DNA of 64,000 bases from Streptomyces violaceorubidus (GCF_000717995.1 NZ_JODM01000001.1:310001-374000); one strand, 5' to 3'; shown: positions 53,899 to 62,914, numbered from the stretch's first letter. Translations and numbers: made by a program. Notes: generated by a model from the sequence alone, not told the origin.

Positions 53899-55191
53899 AT
53901 GCCGGAAGCCGCAGCAGCACCCGTCGTCGAACCGCGGCCGCCGCGCAAGCTCTACCGCAGCAGCGACGGACGCTGGCTCGGTGGAGTGGCGCGGGGGCTC
54001 GCCGGGCATCTCGGGCTGCCCGTCATCTGGGTGCGGTTCGCCTTCGTCGGCCTGTTCATGGCCGACGGCCTGGGCGCGCTGCTGTACGCGGCCTTCTGGT
54101 TCTTCGTGCCGCTGGGCGTCGGGGGAGTGGAGGCGCAGAAGCCGCCGTCCCTCGTCACCTCCGAGACGGGGCCGGACGGCCGCCGCAGACTCGTGACCCG
54201 CAGGCCGGACAAGGGGCAACTGGTCGCCCTGCTTCTCATGGTCGTCGTGGCCCTGGTCTTCGTGGGCAACGTCGACCTCGGCGGCGGCGCCAAGGCCTAC
54301 CTGTGGCCGACCGTGCTCGTCGGCGCCGGCGTCGCCCTCGTCTGGCGCCAGGCGGACAACGCGCGCCGGGCCCGCTGGGCCGAGGTGGGACGCCACCGCC
54401 GCACGGTCACCCTGCTGCGCTCGGTGGCCGGCGTCCTGCTGGTGACGGCCGGGGTCACCGGCATCTTCGTCCTCCAGGGTTCCGCCGCCCACCTCGGCTC
54501 CGTCCTCCAGGCGGCCCTCGCCGTCCTCGTCGGCATCACCCTCCTCGCCGGCCCCTACCTGGTGCGGATGACGCAGGACCTCTCCGAGGAGCGGCTGATG
54601 CGCATCCGCGCGCAGGAGCGCGCCGAGGTCGCCGCCCACGTGCACGACTCGGTGCTGCACACCCTGACCCTGATCCAGCGCAACGCGGAGAGCGCGGGCG
54701 AGGTGCGCCGCCTGGCCCGGGCCCAGGAGCGGGACCTGCGCGCCTGGCTCTACAAACCCGAGGGCAACGGCAAGGACGAGGACGACGAGCCCACCACCCT
54801 CGCCGAGGCCGTGAAGCGCAACGCGGCGGAGGTCGAGGACAAGCACGGTGTTCCCCTGGAGGTGGTCGTCGTCGGCGACTGCCCCCTCGACGAGCGCGTC
54901 GGCGCACAGATGCAGGCCGCGCGCGAAGCGATGGTGAACGCGGCCAAGTACGGTGGCGAGGGCGGCGCCGTACAGGTCTACGCCGAAGTCGAGGGCAGGA
55001 CGGTCTTCGTGTCCGTCCGGGACCGCGGCCCCGGCTTCGACCTCGACTCGATACCCGCCGACCGCATGGGCGTCAGAGAATCGATCATCGGCCGCATGGA
55101 GCGCAACGGCGGCACGGCGCGGCTGCGCGCGGTGCCGGACGGCGGCACGGAGGTCGAACTGGAAATGGAGAGGGCGGAGAAGACGTCATGA
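53899..55191 (+). CDS. PspC-domain sensor histidine kinase (LiaS-like)
   Basis: 430 residues from ATG 53899 (GTG 53884 possible). A PspC domain (about 17-75: RKLYRSSDGRWLGGVARGLAGHLGLPVIWVRFAFVGLFMADGLGALLYAAFWFFVPLG) is followed by about four further membrane helices to residue 215. Dimerisation and phospho-acceptor: ERAEVAAHVHDSVLHTL, with His249. The HATPase domain has EAMVNAAKYGG (N-box), DRGPGFDLDSIPADRMG and GGTEVELEME. Two PspC domains, here and in the divergent gene, point to a shared envelope signal. The ATGA overlap with the regulator gene indicates a strict pair. Confidence 0.92.
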   Translation: MPEAAAAPVVEPRPPRKLYRSSDGRWLGGVARGLAGHLGLPVIWVRFAFVGLFMADGLGALLYAAFWFFVPLGVGGVEAQKPPSLVTSETGPDGRRRLVTRRPDKGQLVALLLMVVVALVFVGNVDLGGGAKAYLWPTVLVGAGVALVWRQADNARRARWAEVGRHRRTVTLLRSVAGVLLVTAGVTGIFVLQGSAAHLGSVLQAALAVLVGITLLAGPYLVRMTQDLSEERLMRIRAQERAEVAAHVHDSVLHTLTLIQRNAESAGEVRRLARAQERDLRAWLYKPEGNGKDEDDEPTTLAEAVKRNAAEVEDKHGVPLEVVVVGDCPLDERVGAQMQAAREAMVNAAKYGGEGGAVQVYAEVEGRTVFVSVRDRGPGFDLDSIPADRMGVRESIIGRMERNGGTARLRAVPDGGTEVELEMERAEKTS

Positions 55192-55934
55192 GCGACCCGA
55201 CCGAGGGGAACGGAACGGCGGGAGCGGGCGAGGCGGCCGAGCCCGCACGGCCGGCGAGCGGTGGCGCGGGGGAGCGCCACGTGCGTGTGGTGCTCGTCGA
55301 CGACCACCGTATGTTCCGCACCGGCGTTCAGGCCGAGATCGGCCAGACCGCCGAGACCGGGGTCGAGGTCGTCGGCGAGGCCGCCGACGTGGACCAGGCC
55401 GTCACGGTCATCACCGCGACCCGCCCCGAGGTCGTGCTCCTCGACGTCCACCTCCCCGGCGGCGGCGGCGTCGAGGTGCTGCGCCGCTGCGCGCCCCTGA
55501 TGGGCGACGCCGAGCGGCCCGTGCGCTTCCTCGCCCTGTCCGTCTCGGACGCGGCGGAGGACGTGATCGGGGTGATCCGCGGCGGCGCCCGGGGCTATGT
55601 CACCAAGACCATCACCGGTACCGACCTGGTCGACTCCGTCTTCCGCGTCCAGGAGGGGGACGCGGTCTTCTCCCCGCGCCTGGCCGGCTTCGTCCTCGAC
55701 GCCTTCGCCTCCACCGACGCCCCGCCGGTCGACGAGGACCTCGACCGGCTCACCCAGCGCGAGCGCGAGGTGCTGCGCCTGATCGCCCGCGGCTACGCGT
55801 ACAAGGAGATCGCCAAGCAGCTGTACATCTCGGTGAAGACGGTCGAGTCGCACGTCTCGGCGGTCCTGCGCAAGCTCCAGCTGTCCAACCGGCACGAGCT
55901 GACCCGGTGGGCGACGGCACGACGGCTGGTGTGA
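55188..55934 (+). CDS. NarL/LuxR-family response regulator (LiaR-like)
   Basis: 248 residues. A Gly/Ala-rich start of about 28 residues is followed by the receiver (VRVVLVDDHRMFRTGV, phospho-acceptor Asp86 in VVLLDVHLPGGGG, ALSVSD, GYVTKTI). A C-terminal LuxR helix-turn-helix reads LTQREREVLRLIARGYAYKEIAKQLYISVKTVESHVSAVLRKLQLSNRHELTRW. Start overlaps the kinase stop (ATGA). The partner is the PspC kinase, and likely targets are the divergent PspC gene and itself through the repeated ACCCTGAT motifs. Confidence 0.94.
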   Translation: MSDPTEGNGTAGAGEAAEPARPASGGAGERHVRVVLVDDHRMFRTGVQAEIGQTAETGVEVVGEAADVDQAVTVITATRPEVVLLDVHLPGGGGVEVLRRCAPLMGDAERPVRFLALSVSDAAEDVIGVIRGGARGYVTKTITGTDLVDSVFRVQEGDAVFSPRLAGFVLDAFASTDAPPVDEDLDRLTQREREVLRLIARGYAYKEIAKQLYISVKTVESHVSAVLRKLQLSNRHELTRWATARRLV

Positions 55935-55955
55935 GGCTCCGCGCGGGACGGTGTC

Positions 55956-56996
55956 TCACACCACCCGCGTCGCCCCCGCGAACGGCATCTCGTCGACCGG
56001 GGCGACGCGCACCGGCGCCGACGGGTTCGGGGCGTGGATCATCTGCCCGTTGCCGACGTAGAGGCCGACGTGACTGATGCCCGAGTAGAAGAAGACCAGG
56101 TCCCCCGGTTGCAGTTGGGACCGTGGGACGCGGCGGCCCGCGCCGATCTGGGCGTAGGTCGTACGGGGCAGGGAGATCCCGGCCGCGCGGTAGGCGGCCT
56201 GGATGAGGCCCGAGCAGTCGAAGGCGTTCGGGCCGGTCGCGCCCCACACGTAAGGACTGCCGAGCTTCTGGTAGGCGTAGGCGACGGCCGCCGCCGCGCG
56301 GGAGTTGGGGGCCTGGGCCGAGGCGGACGGGCTCTCCCGGGGACCCGGCGCCGAGCGAGAGGTCCGGTCGCCGACGTCGGCGCGTTCCTCGGCGGTCAGC
56401 CGGGACAGCAGGCGGCGGGCCGACTCCAGCTTGCCGGTGACGGTCTCGCGGTGACGTTTCAGCTCGGCCCGGCGCGACGTCAGCGAGGACACCTCGACGC
56501 GGGCGGCGCCGCGCAGTCGCTCGATCTCCCGGAGCTCCTGGCGTACGCGGCCGACCTCGGCCTGCTGCCGGCTGCCCGCGCGCTCGACGAACGCGGCGCC
56601 GTCGAGATACCGGTCGGGGTCGGACGAGAGCGCCAGTTGCAGCGCCGGGTCCAGGCCGCCGCTGCGGTACTGCGCCGCCGCGACCGAACCCAGCGCCTGA
56701 CGCGCCGAGTTCAGCCGGTCCTCCTTGCGGGCGGCCTCGTCCCGCAGTTCCTCCAGGCGCCGTTCGGCGGCGTCCGCCTTCTCCTTCGCGCCGTTGTACT
56801 TCTCGGTGGCCACCTCTGCCTCCTGGTAGAGCTTGTCCACCTTGGCCCTGACCTGCGCCGCCGTCGGCTGCGGATCGGCGTGTCCGGTCCCGCCCAGGCC
56901 CGTCGCGGTGGCCGCCCCCGCGAGGGTGATCGTGGCCGCCGCACGGGCCCTGCTTCCGCCCGTCGCGCGCTGTCGCGGCCTGCGGTGCGTTCCCAC
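55956..56996 (-). CDS. Secreted NlpC/P60 peptidoglycan endopeptidase A
   Basis: 346 residues, GTG start. A signal peptide (AAATITLAGAATATGLGGTGHA) precedes a long coiled coil (about 45-205, heptad-rich with KVDKLYQEAEVATEKYNGAKEKADAAERRLEELRDEA). A short linker leads to an NlpC/P60 domain (about 232-346): SPYVWGATGPNAFDCSGLIQAAY carries the catalytic Cys, with SHVGLYVGNGQMIHAPN for the His. It should cut D-Glu-mDAP/LL-Dpm stem peptides in the wall, like RipA-type enzymes. The coiled coil probably autoinhibits or recruits it. It is a paralogue of the gene at 58727 but has no riboswitch ahead. Confidence 0.93.
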   Translation of the reverse strand: MGTHRRPRQRATGGSRARAAATITLAGAATATGLGGTGHADPQPTAAQVRAKVDKLYQEAEVATEKYNGAKEKADAAERRLEELRDEAARKEDRLNSARQALGSVAAAQYRSGGLDPALQLALSSDPDRYLDGAAFVERAGSRQQAEVGRVRQELREIERLRGAARVEVSSLTSRRAELKRHRETVTGKLESARRLLSRLTAEERADVGDRTSRSAPGPRESPSASAQAPNSRAAAAVAYAYQKLGSPYVWGATGPNAFDCSGLIQAAYRAAGISLPRTTYAQIGAGRRVPRSQLQPGDLVFFYSGISHVGLYVGNGQMIHAPNPSAPVRVAPVDEMPFAGATRVV

Positions 56997-57250
56997 CTGC
57001 GATCCACGTCCTTCCGTACGACTCGACTCCGGCCCGCGCCGGGTCGGCTCCGGTCCGCTCCGGTTGCCTGGGCCAGGACGCTAGGCGGGTCGGTAACGGT
57101 CCGGTGACGGGATGCACGGAAGTGGCGGTACCGGACCGCACGGCGACCGTAAGTGACCGTCGGCCGCACCAAGGCCCGTCGCCTTCACGCAGGGTGATGA
57201 CCGATATGCCGGACCGGAGGCGGGTGAGGGACGTGAGCTGTTATGAGGTC

Positions 57251-57317
57251 GCCGATGCGGGCCGATGCGGGCCGATGCGGGCCGATGCGGGCCGGTGCGG
57301 GCCGAAGCGGGCCGGTG
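57251..57317. repeat. 10-bp tandem repeat upstream of the small membrane protein gene
   Basis: Seven units near GCCGATGCGG: four identical, then GCCGGTGCGG, GCCGAAGCGG and a truncated GCCGGTG. The array ends 38 bp before the ATG at 57355. Confidence 0.92.
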
Positions 57318-57354
57318 TCCGGGTGCGTCGGGCGCCTCATTAGGCTCCGGCCTC

Positions 57355-57708
57355 ATGGACGTACTCATCCACCTCTTCGTCGGCCTGCACATCATCGGGA
57401 TCGCCGCGCTTCTGGGCGGCTTCCTGACCCAGATGAAGGCGATGGCCCAGGGCGCGGCCCGCTTCACCCCCGCGATGCTGCACGGCGCGCTGACGATGCT
57501 GGTCACCGGCGCCGTCCTGGTCGGCCTCAACCAGGCCCAGGACTACTCCGTCGACAACGTCAAGATCGGCGTGAAGCTCGCCGTACTCATCGTGATCCTC
57601 GGCCTGGTCTACGTGAAGCGCGACGACGAGAAGGTGGAGAAGCCGCTGTTCGGCCTGGTGGGCGCGCTGACCCTGGTGAACGTGTTCATCGCGGTGCTGT
57701 GGACCTGA
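57355..57708 (+). CDS. Small integral membrane protein, four helices
   Basis: 117 residues from ATG 57355. Hydrophobic segments DVLIHLFVGLHIIGIAALLGGF, FTPAMLHGALTMLVTGAVLVGL, IGVKLAVLIVILGLVYV and LFGLVGALTLVNVFIAVLW alternate with short charged loops. A His in the first helix and another in the second could bind heme, but no known motif is present. The family is widespread in actinobacteria without a known function, as far as I recall. Its end overlaps the end of the convergent TDT gene by 23 bp. Confidence 0.85.
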   Translation: MDVLIHLFVGLHIIGIAALLGGFLTQMKAMAQGAARFTPAMLHGALTMLVTGAVLVGLNQAQDYSVDNVKIGVKLAVLIVILGLVYVKRDDEKVEKPLFGLVGALTLVNVFIAVLWT

Positions 57709-58699
57709 CCGCCGCCCCCGAGCCCTCCGCGGACCGCAGCGCGGCCCGCGCCTGGACGACCGCCCCCGCCGCGACCGCCAGCCACCCGCCCACCGCGATC
57801 CACAGCAGCGCCCGGCCGGGCGCGTCCAGCCACGGGACGTCGACGACGACGGCCACGGACAGCGTCGCCGCCGCCGTCATGCCGAGCGGGAAGACGGTCG
57901 ACCAGCGGCGCACGTCGTAGCGCAGCCGGGGCCAGGCGATCTCGGCGGCCAGCAGCACGGCGTACCAGGCCAGGTCGAGCGTGAGCAGCAGGACGGTCAC
58001 GTCGTGCAGGACGGCCTGGTCGTCCGCGTTCCACAGGTACATGCCGGTCCCGGCCGCCGCGAGGAGTTTGGCGCCGGCGAGGGCCGAGATCGCGAGCGCG
58101 CCGCCCGCCACCCAGTGGTCCCCGCCGCCCCGGGCCACCTGCCGCAGATCGAAGCGGAAGAGCGCGATCAGATAGAGCACGATCCCCAGCCAGAACGGCA
58201 CCAGCGCCGCGTGTGCCAGCCAGGGCGTCGAGGTGGCCGCGGCCAGCGTGGCGGCGAGCACGGCGAGCCCCTCCGTGGCCACGCAGCTCAGGAAGACGGC
58301 CCCGGGCATCCGCCGCCCCCAGTGCTGCACCACCAGGTACAGCAGCCACGGCCACAGCAGCGCCGCCAGCGTCAGCAGCACCGCCGCCAGCAGCGACCAG
58401 CCGAGCAGCGAGAAACGGGTGCCGAGCACGGTCGTCGCGGCGACGGCGGTGAGCGCCCCCGGCGTCCCGGCCCGCTTCACCCACTGCGCCCGGTCGGCCA
58501 GCAGCAGGTAGACGAAGTTCGCGGCCAGTATCAGCCAGGCGGCGCAGGCCAGGAGCAGGGCGATCCGGGACAGGACCTCGCGGCCCGTCAGATGCAGGGC
58601 GACCGACACGATGCCGGTCGCCATCACCGCGGCCCCGGCCGCCGGTGGACGCTGCGCCCACCAGGCGCGCAGCGCGGAGGGATGGGTGGCCGATGACAT
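57686..58699 (-). CDS. TDT/SLAC1-family transporter (TehA-like)
   Basis: 337 residues with about ten membrane helices. The start RPPAAGAAVMATGIVSVALHLTG is the first-helix signature of tellurite-resistance/dicarboxylate transporter (TDT) proteins, and the repeated helix-hairpin pattern with polar positions in the pore agrees. TehA and SLAC1 relatives are anion channels; others carry malate. The substrate here is unknown. ATG start at 58699; it stands between the second NlpC/P60 gene and a small membrane protein gene. Confidence 0.82.
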   Translation of the reverse strand: MSSATHPSALRAWWAQRPPAAGAAVMATGIVSVALHLTGREVLSRIALLLACAAWLILAANFVYLLLADRAQWVKRAGTPGALTAVAATTVLGTRFSLLGWSLLAAVLLTLAALLWPWLLYLVVQHWGRRMPGAVFLSCVATEGLAVLAATLAAATSTPWLAHAALVPFWLGIVLYLIALFRFDLRQVARGGGDHWVAGGALAISALAGAKLLAAAGTGMYLWNADDQAVLHDVTVLLLTLDLAWYAVLLAAEIAWPRLRYDVRRWSTVFPLGMTAAATLSVAVVVDVPWLDAPGRALLWIAVGGWLAVAAGAVVQARAALRSAEGSGAAVRSTAPR

Positions 58700-58726
58700 G
58701 CGCCCGATGCTAAAGACCCGCGCCGA

Positions 58727-59929
58727 TCAGGCCGGGCGCACCACGCTGTAGATCGACGACTCTCCGTCGTAGAAGATCGACTCCTCGCGGACGTACGCGC
58801 CCGGCTTCGGGGCGTGGATCATCATGCCGTCGCCGATGTACAGGCCGACGTGGCTGATGTCGTTGTAGAAGAAGACCAGGTCACCGGGTTGTGCCTGGGA
58901 GACGGAGACGGTCGTGCCGGCGTTGACCTGGTCGTAGGTGACGCGCGGCAGCGTCACGCCCGCGGCCTTCCAGGCGGCCTGGGTCAGACCCGAGCAGTCG
59001 TAGGAGTCGGGGCCCGTGGCGCCCCACACGTACGGCTTGCCGATCTGGGCCCGGGCGAAGGAGATCGCCTTGTCGGCCTTGGTGCCGTTCGAGGTGTCCG
59101 ACGTCGACGAGTCCGAGGACCCGGTGGTGCCGGAGGTCCCCGAGGACCCGCTCGCGGCACCGCTCTCCTGCTGCTGGGCGGCCTCCTCCTGCCGCTTGCG
59201 CTCCGCCTCCTGCTCCGCCTCCTGCTCCGCCTGCTGCTTCGCCAGCTCGGCGGCCTTGCGGGCGGCCTCCTGCTGCTTCTTCTTCTCGATCGCCGCGAGC
59301 CGGGCCTTCTCCTCGGCGGTCAGCTCCGACAACAGCTCCCGCGCGGTGGCCAGCTTCTTCTGGACGGTCGACTTGGCCGTCTTGAGGTCGTTCTGCGAGT
59401 CGGTGAGCGTCTCGAGGCTCTCGGTGGCCTCCCGGCGCTTCTCCATCGTCTCGGACTGCTGGGTGACGTAGTCGTCGACGGCACTCTTCTGACGGCCGGT
59501 GAGCCGGTCCATCAGCTGGTTCTGGTCGAAGTAGTCCTGCGGCGAGTCCGCGAGCAGCAGGGTCGCGGTCTCCGGAACGGCGGCGCCCGTGCGGTACTGG
59601 GCGGAGGCGAAGGAACCCAGCTCCTCGCGCGCGTCGTTGAGCTTCTGGGTGCGCCGGGCGACGTCGTCGAGGAGGGTGTCGACCGCCTTGCGCTGCTTGG
59701 TCGTCTTCTCCTTGGCCGCGTTGTACTTCTCGGTCGCCGACCCCGCCTGGCGGTAGAGGTCGTCGACCTTCTTCTCGACCTCTTCGAGGGTCGGCCGGTC
59801 GTCCGAGGGCGTGGCATTCGCCGTCTGGGACAGCAGGGCGACGGAGGTGAGGGCCGCGGTGGCGAGGGCCGGGGTGCGTATGCCCGCGACACGGGGACCG
59901 CTGGGGCGCGACTTGCGGTGCGACGCCAA
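58727..59929 (-). CDS. Secreted NlpC/P60 peptidoglycan endopeptidase B, riboswitch-controlled
   Basis: 400 residues. The start is TTG at 59929, supported by GGAAGGAG eight bases upstream. A signal peptide (TPALATAALTSVALLSQTANA) is followed by a coiled coil (45-250) that ends in a Glu/Ala/Lys-rich run, then a Ser/Gly linker and the NlpC/P60 domain (about 283-400: IGKPYVWGATGPDSYDCSGLTQAAW with the catalytic Cys, ISHVGLYIGDGMMIHAP with His). It is a wall endopeptidase like paralogue A. A c-di-AMP riboswitch immediately upstream makes its synthesis depend on that second messenger, as for other Streptomyces wall hydrolases. Confidence 0.93.
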   Translation of the reverse strand: MASHRKSRPSGPRVAGIRTPALATAALTSVALLSQTANATPSDDRPTLEEVEKKVDDLYRQAGSATEKYNAAKEKTTKQRKAVDTLLDDVARRTQKLNDAREELGSFASAQYRTGAAVPETATLLLADSPQDYFDQNQLMDRLTGRQKSAVDDYVTQQSETMEKRREATESLETLTDSQNDLKTAKSTVQKKLATARELLSELTAEEKARLAAIEKKKQQEAARKAAELAKQQAEQEAEQEAERKRQEEAAQQQESGAASGSSGTSGTTGSSDSSTSDTSNGTKADKAISFARAQIGKPYVWGATGPDSYDCSGLTQAAWKAAGVTLPRVTYDQVNAGTTVSVSQAQPGDLVFFYNDISHVGLYIGDGMMIHAPKPGAYVREESIFYDGESSIYSVVRPA

Positions 59930-59947
59930 GGAGGCGACTCCTTCCAG

Positions 59948-60118
59948 TGCTCCGCCTACCGGGTGAGCGGTGGGGTCCCCCGGGCCGTTCAGGCGTGGGG
60001 AGGGTTCGGGCGGTGTGGCATGGAAGGGTTGCCCTACGGCGGCCCGTCCTCGCGTCGAGGGCGGTGCGGCCGATTCACCCCAAGGTCTCGGTGGGTCCCC
60101 GGCTCCGGTGCCGTGCGG
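59948..60118 (-). ncRNA. ydaO/yuaA-type c-di-AMP riboswitch
   Basis: On the minus strand the leader holds hallmark blocks in the right order: CCGGGGACCC (near 60103-60094), TTGGGGTGAAT (60083-60073), GTAGGGCAACCC (60037-60026), and CCGCTCACCCGGTAGGCGG (59970-59952) followed by GGAAGGAG. These are the conserved internal loops of the c-di-AMP riboswitch as found before Streptomyces cell-wall hydrolase genes. The element ends just before the ribosome-binding site of the NlpC/P60 gene. Binding usually turns expression off. Boundaries are approximate. Confidence 0.85.
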
Positions 60119-60397
60119 GCAGGCCGGACTCGGCGGAGGCCGCGCGGCCCGGCGAGGTTCGCCGGAAGGGGTCGAGCGGCCTGCCCCGCACCGTAGCCAA
60201 CTCGTGTGGCCGCTGTGAAGGTTGGTGGGTGATATGCCCGATACATTTTCGTGACCTTTCGCGGGAGTGCCCCGGGGCCGCGGCAGGCGTCACTCTTCGT
60301 GTTCCGGCCGGTCGCGGGGCGTGCCCGGCTCCGGGACGCCGGGCATTTTCCGGGGTGGCACCGGGTTGTCGGTGGGGCGCCCTAGACTCGGAGAGCG
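60119..60397. other. Divergent region between the riboswitch gene and pcrA
   Basis: About 280 bp with no gene. It should contain the promoter of the riboswitch transcript (AT-richer stretch near 60230-60255, CATATCACCC on the minus strand) and that of pcrA. For pcrA, TAGACT at 60383-60388 could be a -10 element only 9 bp before the ATG. Confidence 0.55.
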
Positions 60398-62914
60398 ATG
60401 AGCAGCCTCTTTGACGACAGCTTCCTGGCGAGCCTCCAGACCCCCCGGGGTCACGAGGAGGAACCCCCGCCGCCGCCCGAGGACGATCACGGACCGGAGC
60501 CGGTTCCGCACGATCTGTTCGGCGGGAAGTTCGACGCGCCCCCGGACCGGGACACCCACTACCGGGACGGCGCCCCGCGCCCCGCCCTGGACGCCGCCGC
60601 GCTCCTGGAGGGGCTGAACGAGAACCAGAGGGCCGCCGTCGTCCACTCCGGCTCCCCGCTGCTCATCGTGGCCGGCGCCGGTTCCGGCAAGACCCGTGTG
60701 CTCACCCACCGCATCGCCCACCTGCTGGCCGAGCGGAACGTGCACCCCGGGCAGATCCTCGCGATCACCTTCACCAACAAGGCCGCGGGCGAGATGAAGG
60801 AGCGCGTGGAGCAGCTCGTCGGCCCGCGCGCCCACGCGATGTGGGTGATGACCTTCCACAGCGCGTGCGTCCGCATCCTGCGCCGCGAGTCGAAGAGGCT
60901 CGGCTTCACCTCGTCGTTCTCGATCTACGACGCCGCCGACTCCAAGCGGCTCATGGCGCTGGTCTGCCGCGACCTGGACCTGGACCCCAAGCGCTTCCCG
61001 CCGAAGTCGTTCAGCGCGAAGATCAGCAACCTGAAGAACGAGCTGATCGACGAGGAGGACTTCGCCGCCCAGGCCGCTGGGGGCACCTCCCAGACGGAGT
61101 CCGGGGGAGGGTTTGAGAAGACCCTCGCCCAGGCCTACGCCATGTACCAGTCGCGGCTGCGCGAGGCCAACGCCCTCGACTTCGACGATCTGATCATGAC
61201 GACGGTCAATCTGCTGCGCGCCTTCCCGGACGTCGCCGAGCACTACCGCCGCCGCTTCCGGCACGTCCTGGTCGACGAGTACCAGGACACCAACCACGCC
61301 CAGTACGCCCTGGTGCGCGAGCTGGTCGGCGTGCCCTCGGAGCACCCCGTCGACGTGCCGCCGGAGGCCGTGGTGCCGCCCGCCGAGCTCTGCGTGGTGG
61401 GCGACGCCGACCAGTCGATCTACGCCTTCCGCGGCGCCACCATCCGCAACATCCTCCAGTTCGAGGAGGACTACCCGGACGCGACGACGATCCTGCTGGA
61501 GCAGAACTACCGCTCCACCCAGACCATCCTCAGCGCCGCCAACGCGGTCATCGAGCGCAACGAGTCCCGCCGCCCCAAGAACCTGTGGACCAACCAGGGC
61601 AGCGGCGCGCAGATCACCGGGTACGTCGCCGACACCGAGCACGACGAGGCGCAGTTCGTCGCCGACGAGATAGACCGCCTCACCGACGCGGGCGAGGCCA
61701 AGGCCGGGGACGTCGCCGTCTTCTACCGGACCAACGCCCAGTCCCGTGTCTTCGAAGAGGTCTTCATCCGCACCGGCCTGCCCTACAAGGTCGTCGGCGG
61801 CGTCCGCTTCTACGAGCGCAAGGAGGTCCGGGACGTCCTGGCCTACCTGCGGGTGCTGGCCAACCCGGAGGACTCGGTGCCGCTGCGCCGGATCCTCAAC
61901 GTCCCCAAGCGCGGCATCGGCGACCGCGCGGAGGCCATGATCGACGCGCTCGCCCAGCGCGAGAGGATCAGCTTCCCGCAGGCGCTGCGGCGCGTCGACG
62001 AGGCGTACGGCATGGCCGCGCGCTCGGCGAACGCCGTCAAGCGGTTCAACACGCTCATGGAGGACCTGCGCACCATCGTCGAGTCCGGTGCCGGACCGGC
62101 GACCGTCCTGGAGGCCATCCTCGAACGCACCGGGTACCTGGCCGAGTTGCAGGCCTCCACCGACCCGCAGGACGAGACCCGCATCGAGAACCTCCAGGAA
62201 CTGGCCGCCGTCGCCCTGGAGTTCGAGCAGGAGCGGGCCGAGGGCGAGGAGGCCGGGACCCTGGCCGACTTCCTGGAGAAGGTCGCGCTCGTCGCCGACT
62301 CCGACCAGATCCCGGACGAGGAGGACGGCGACGGCGTCGTCACCCTGATGACCCTGCACACCGCGAAGGGCCTGGAGTTCCCGGTCGTCTTCCTCACCGG
62401 CATGGAGGACGGCGTGTTCCCGCACATGCGCGCCCTCGGCCAGGCCAAGGAGCTGGAGGAGGAGCGGCGCCTCGCCTACGTCGGCATCACGCGCGCCCGG
62501 GAGCGCCTCTACCTGACCCGGTCGACGCTGCGCAGCGCCTGGGGCCAGCCGTCGTACAACCCGCCCTCCCGGTTCCTGGAGGAGATCCCGGCCCCCCACC
62601 TGGAGTGGAAGCGGACCGGGGCGAACGGGCCCGCGCCCTCCGCCGCGGTCTCGGGCGTGGCGGCGTCGCTGTCGTCCTCGCGTTCCCGCTCCTCGGCTTC
62701 GGGCGCGTCCGGCTTCGCCACCCGCCGGTCGGCCGGTGCCGAGCAGCCGACGGTCTCGCTGGCGGTCGGCGACCGCGTCACGCACGACCAGTTCGGGCTC
62801 GGCACGGTGGTCGGAATCAAGGGCACCGGGTCGAACGCCGAGGCGACGATCGACTTCGGGGACACCAAGCCGAAGCGGCTGCTGCTGCGGTACGCGCCGG
62901 TGGAGAAGCTCTGA
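60398..62914 (+). CDS. pcrA: ATP-dependent DNA helicase PcrA (UvrD/Rep family)
   Basis: 838 residues. SF1A helicase motifs are complete: Q-motif LNENQRAAV, Walker A AGAGSGKTR (motif I), ITFTNKAAGEMKERV (Ia), VDEYQDTN (motif II), VVGDADQSIYAFRGA (III), NYRSTQTIL (IV), VTLMTLHTAKGLEFPVVFL (V) and VGITRARERLYLTRS (VI). A Ser-rich linker precedes the C-terminal Tudor-like domain (LAVGDRVTHDQFGLGTVVGIKG), which contacts RNA polymerase. It moves 3' to 5' on ssDNA and works in repair, RecA removal and plasmid replication. Extra N-terminal residues (about 70, Pro/Asp-rich) are typical of actinobacteria. GGAGAG five bases before the ATG. Confidence 0.97.
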   Translation: MSSLFDDSFLASLQTPRGHEEEPPPPPEDDHGPEPVPHDLFGGKFDAPPDRDTHYRDGAPRPALDAAALLEGLNENQRAAVVHSGSPLLIVAGAGSGKTRVLTHRIAHLLAERNVHPGQILAITFTNKAAGEMKERVEQLVGPRAHAMWVMTFHSACVRILRRESKRLGFTSSFSIYDAADSKRLMALVCRDLDLDPKRFPPKSFSAKISNLKNELIDEEDFAAQAAGGTSQTESGGGFEKTLAQAYAMYQSRLREANALDFDDLIMTTVNLLRAFPDVAEHYRRRFRHVLVDEYQDTNHAQYALVRELVGVPSEHPVDVPPEAVVPPAELCVVGDADQSIYAFRGATIRNILQFEEDYPDATTILLEQNYRSTQTILSAANAVIERNESRRPKNLWTNQGSGAQITGYVADTEHDEAQFVADEIDRLTDAGEAKAGDVAVFYRTNAQSRVFEEVFIRTGLPYKVVGGVRFYERKEVRDVLAYLRVLANPEDSVPLRRILNVPKRGIGDRAEAMIDALAQRERISFPQALRRVDEAYGMAARSANAVKRFNTLMEDLRTIVESGAGPATVLEAILERTGYLAELQASTDPQDETRIENLQELAAVALEFEQERAEGEEAGTLADFLEKVALVADSDQIPDEEDGDGVVTLMTLHTAKGLEFPVVFLTGMEDGVFPHMRALGQAKELEEERRLAYVGITRARERLYLTRSTLRSAWGQPSYNPPSRFLEEIPAPHLEWKRTGANGPAPSAAVSGVAASLSSSRSRSSASGASGFATRRSAGAEQPTVSLAVGDRVTHDQFGLGTVVGIKGTGSNAEATIDFGDTKPKRLLLRYAPVEKL

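Noticed and set aside
55750..57141. Minus-strand frame that starts before the NlpC/P60 A gene in another register
   Set aside because: The register at 55956-56996 carries the signal peptide, coiled coil and catalytic motifs; the other is Arg/Gly/Pro-rich without motifs.
57251..57317. Short regular repeats considered as a CRISPR array
   Set aside because: Units are 10 bp and directly adjacent with no spacers; no cas genes are present in the window.
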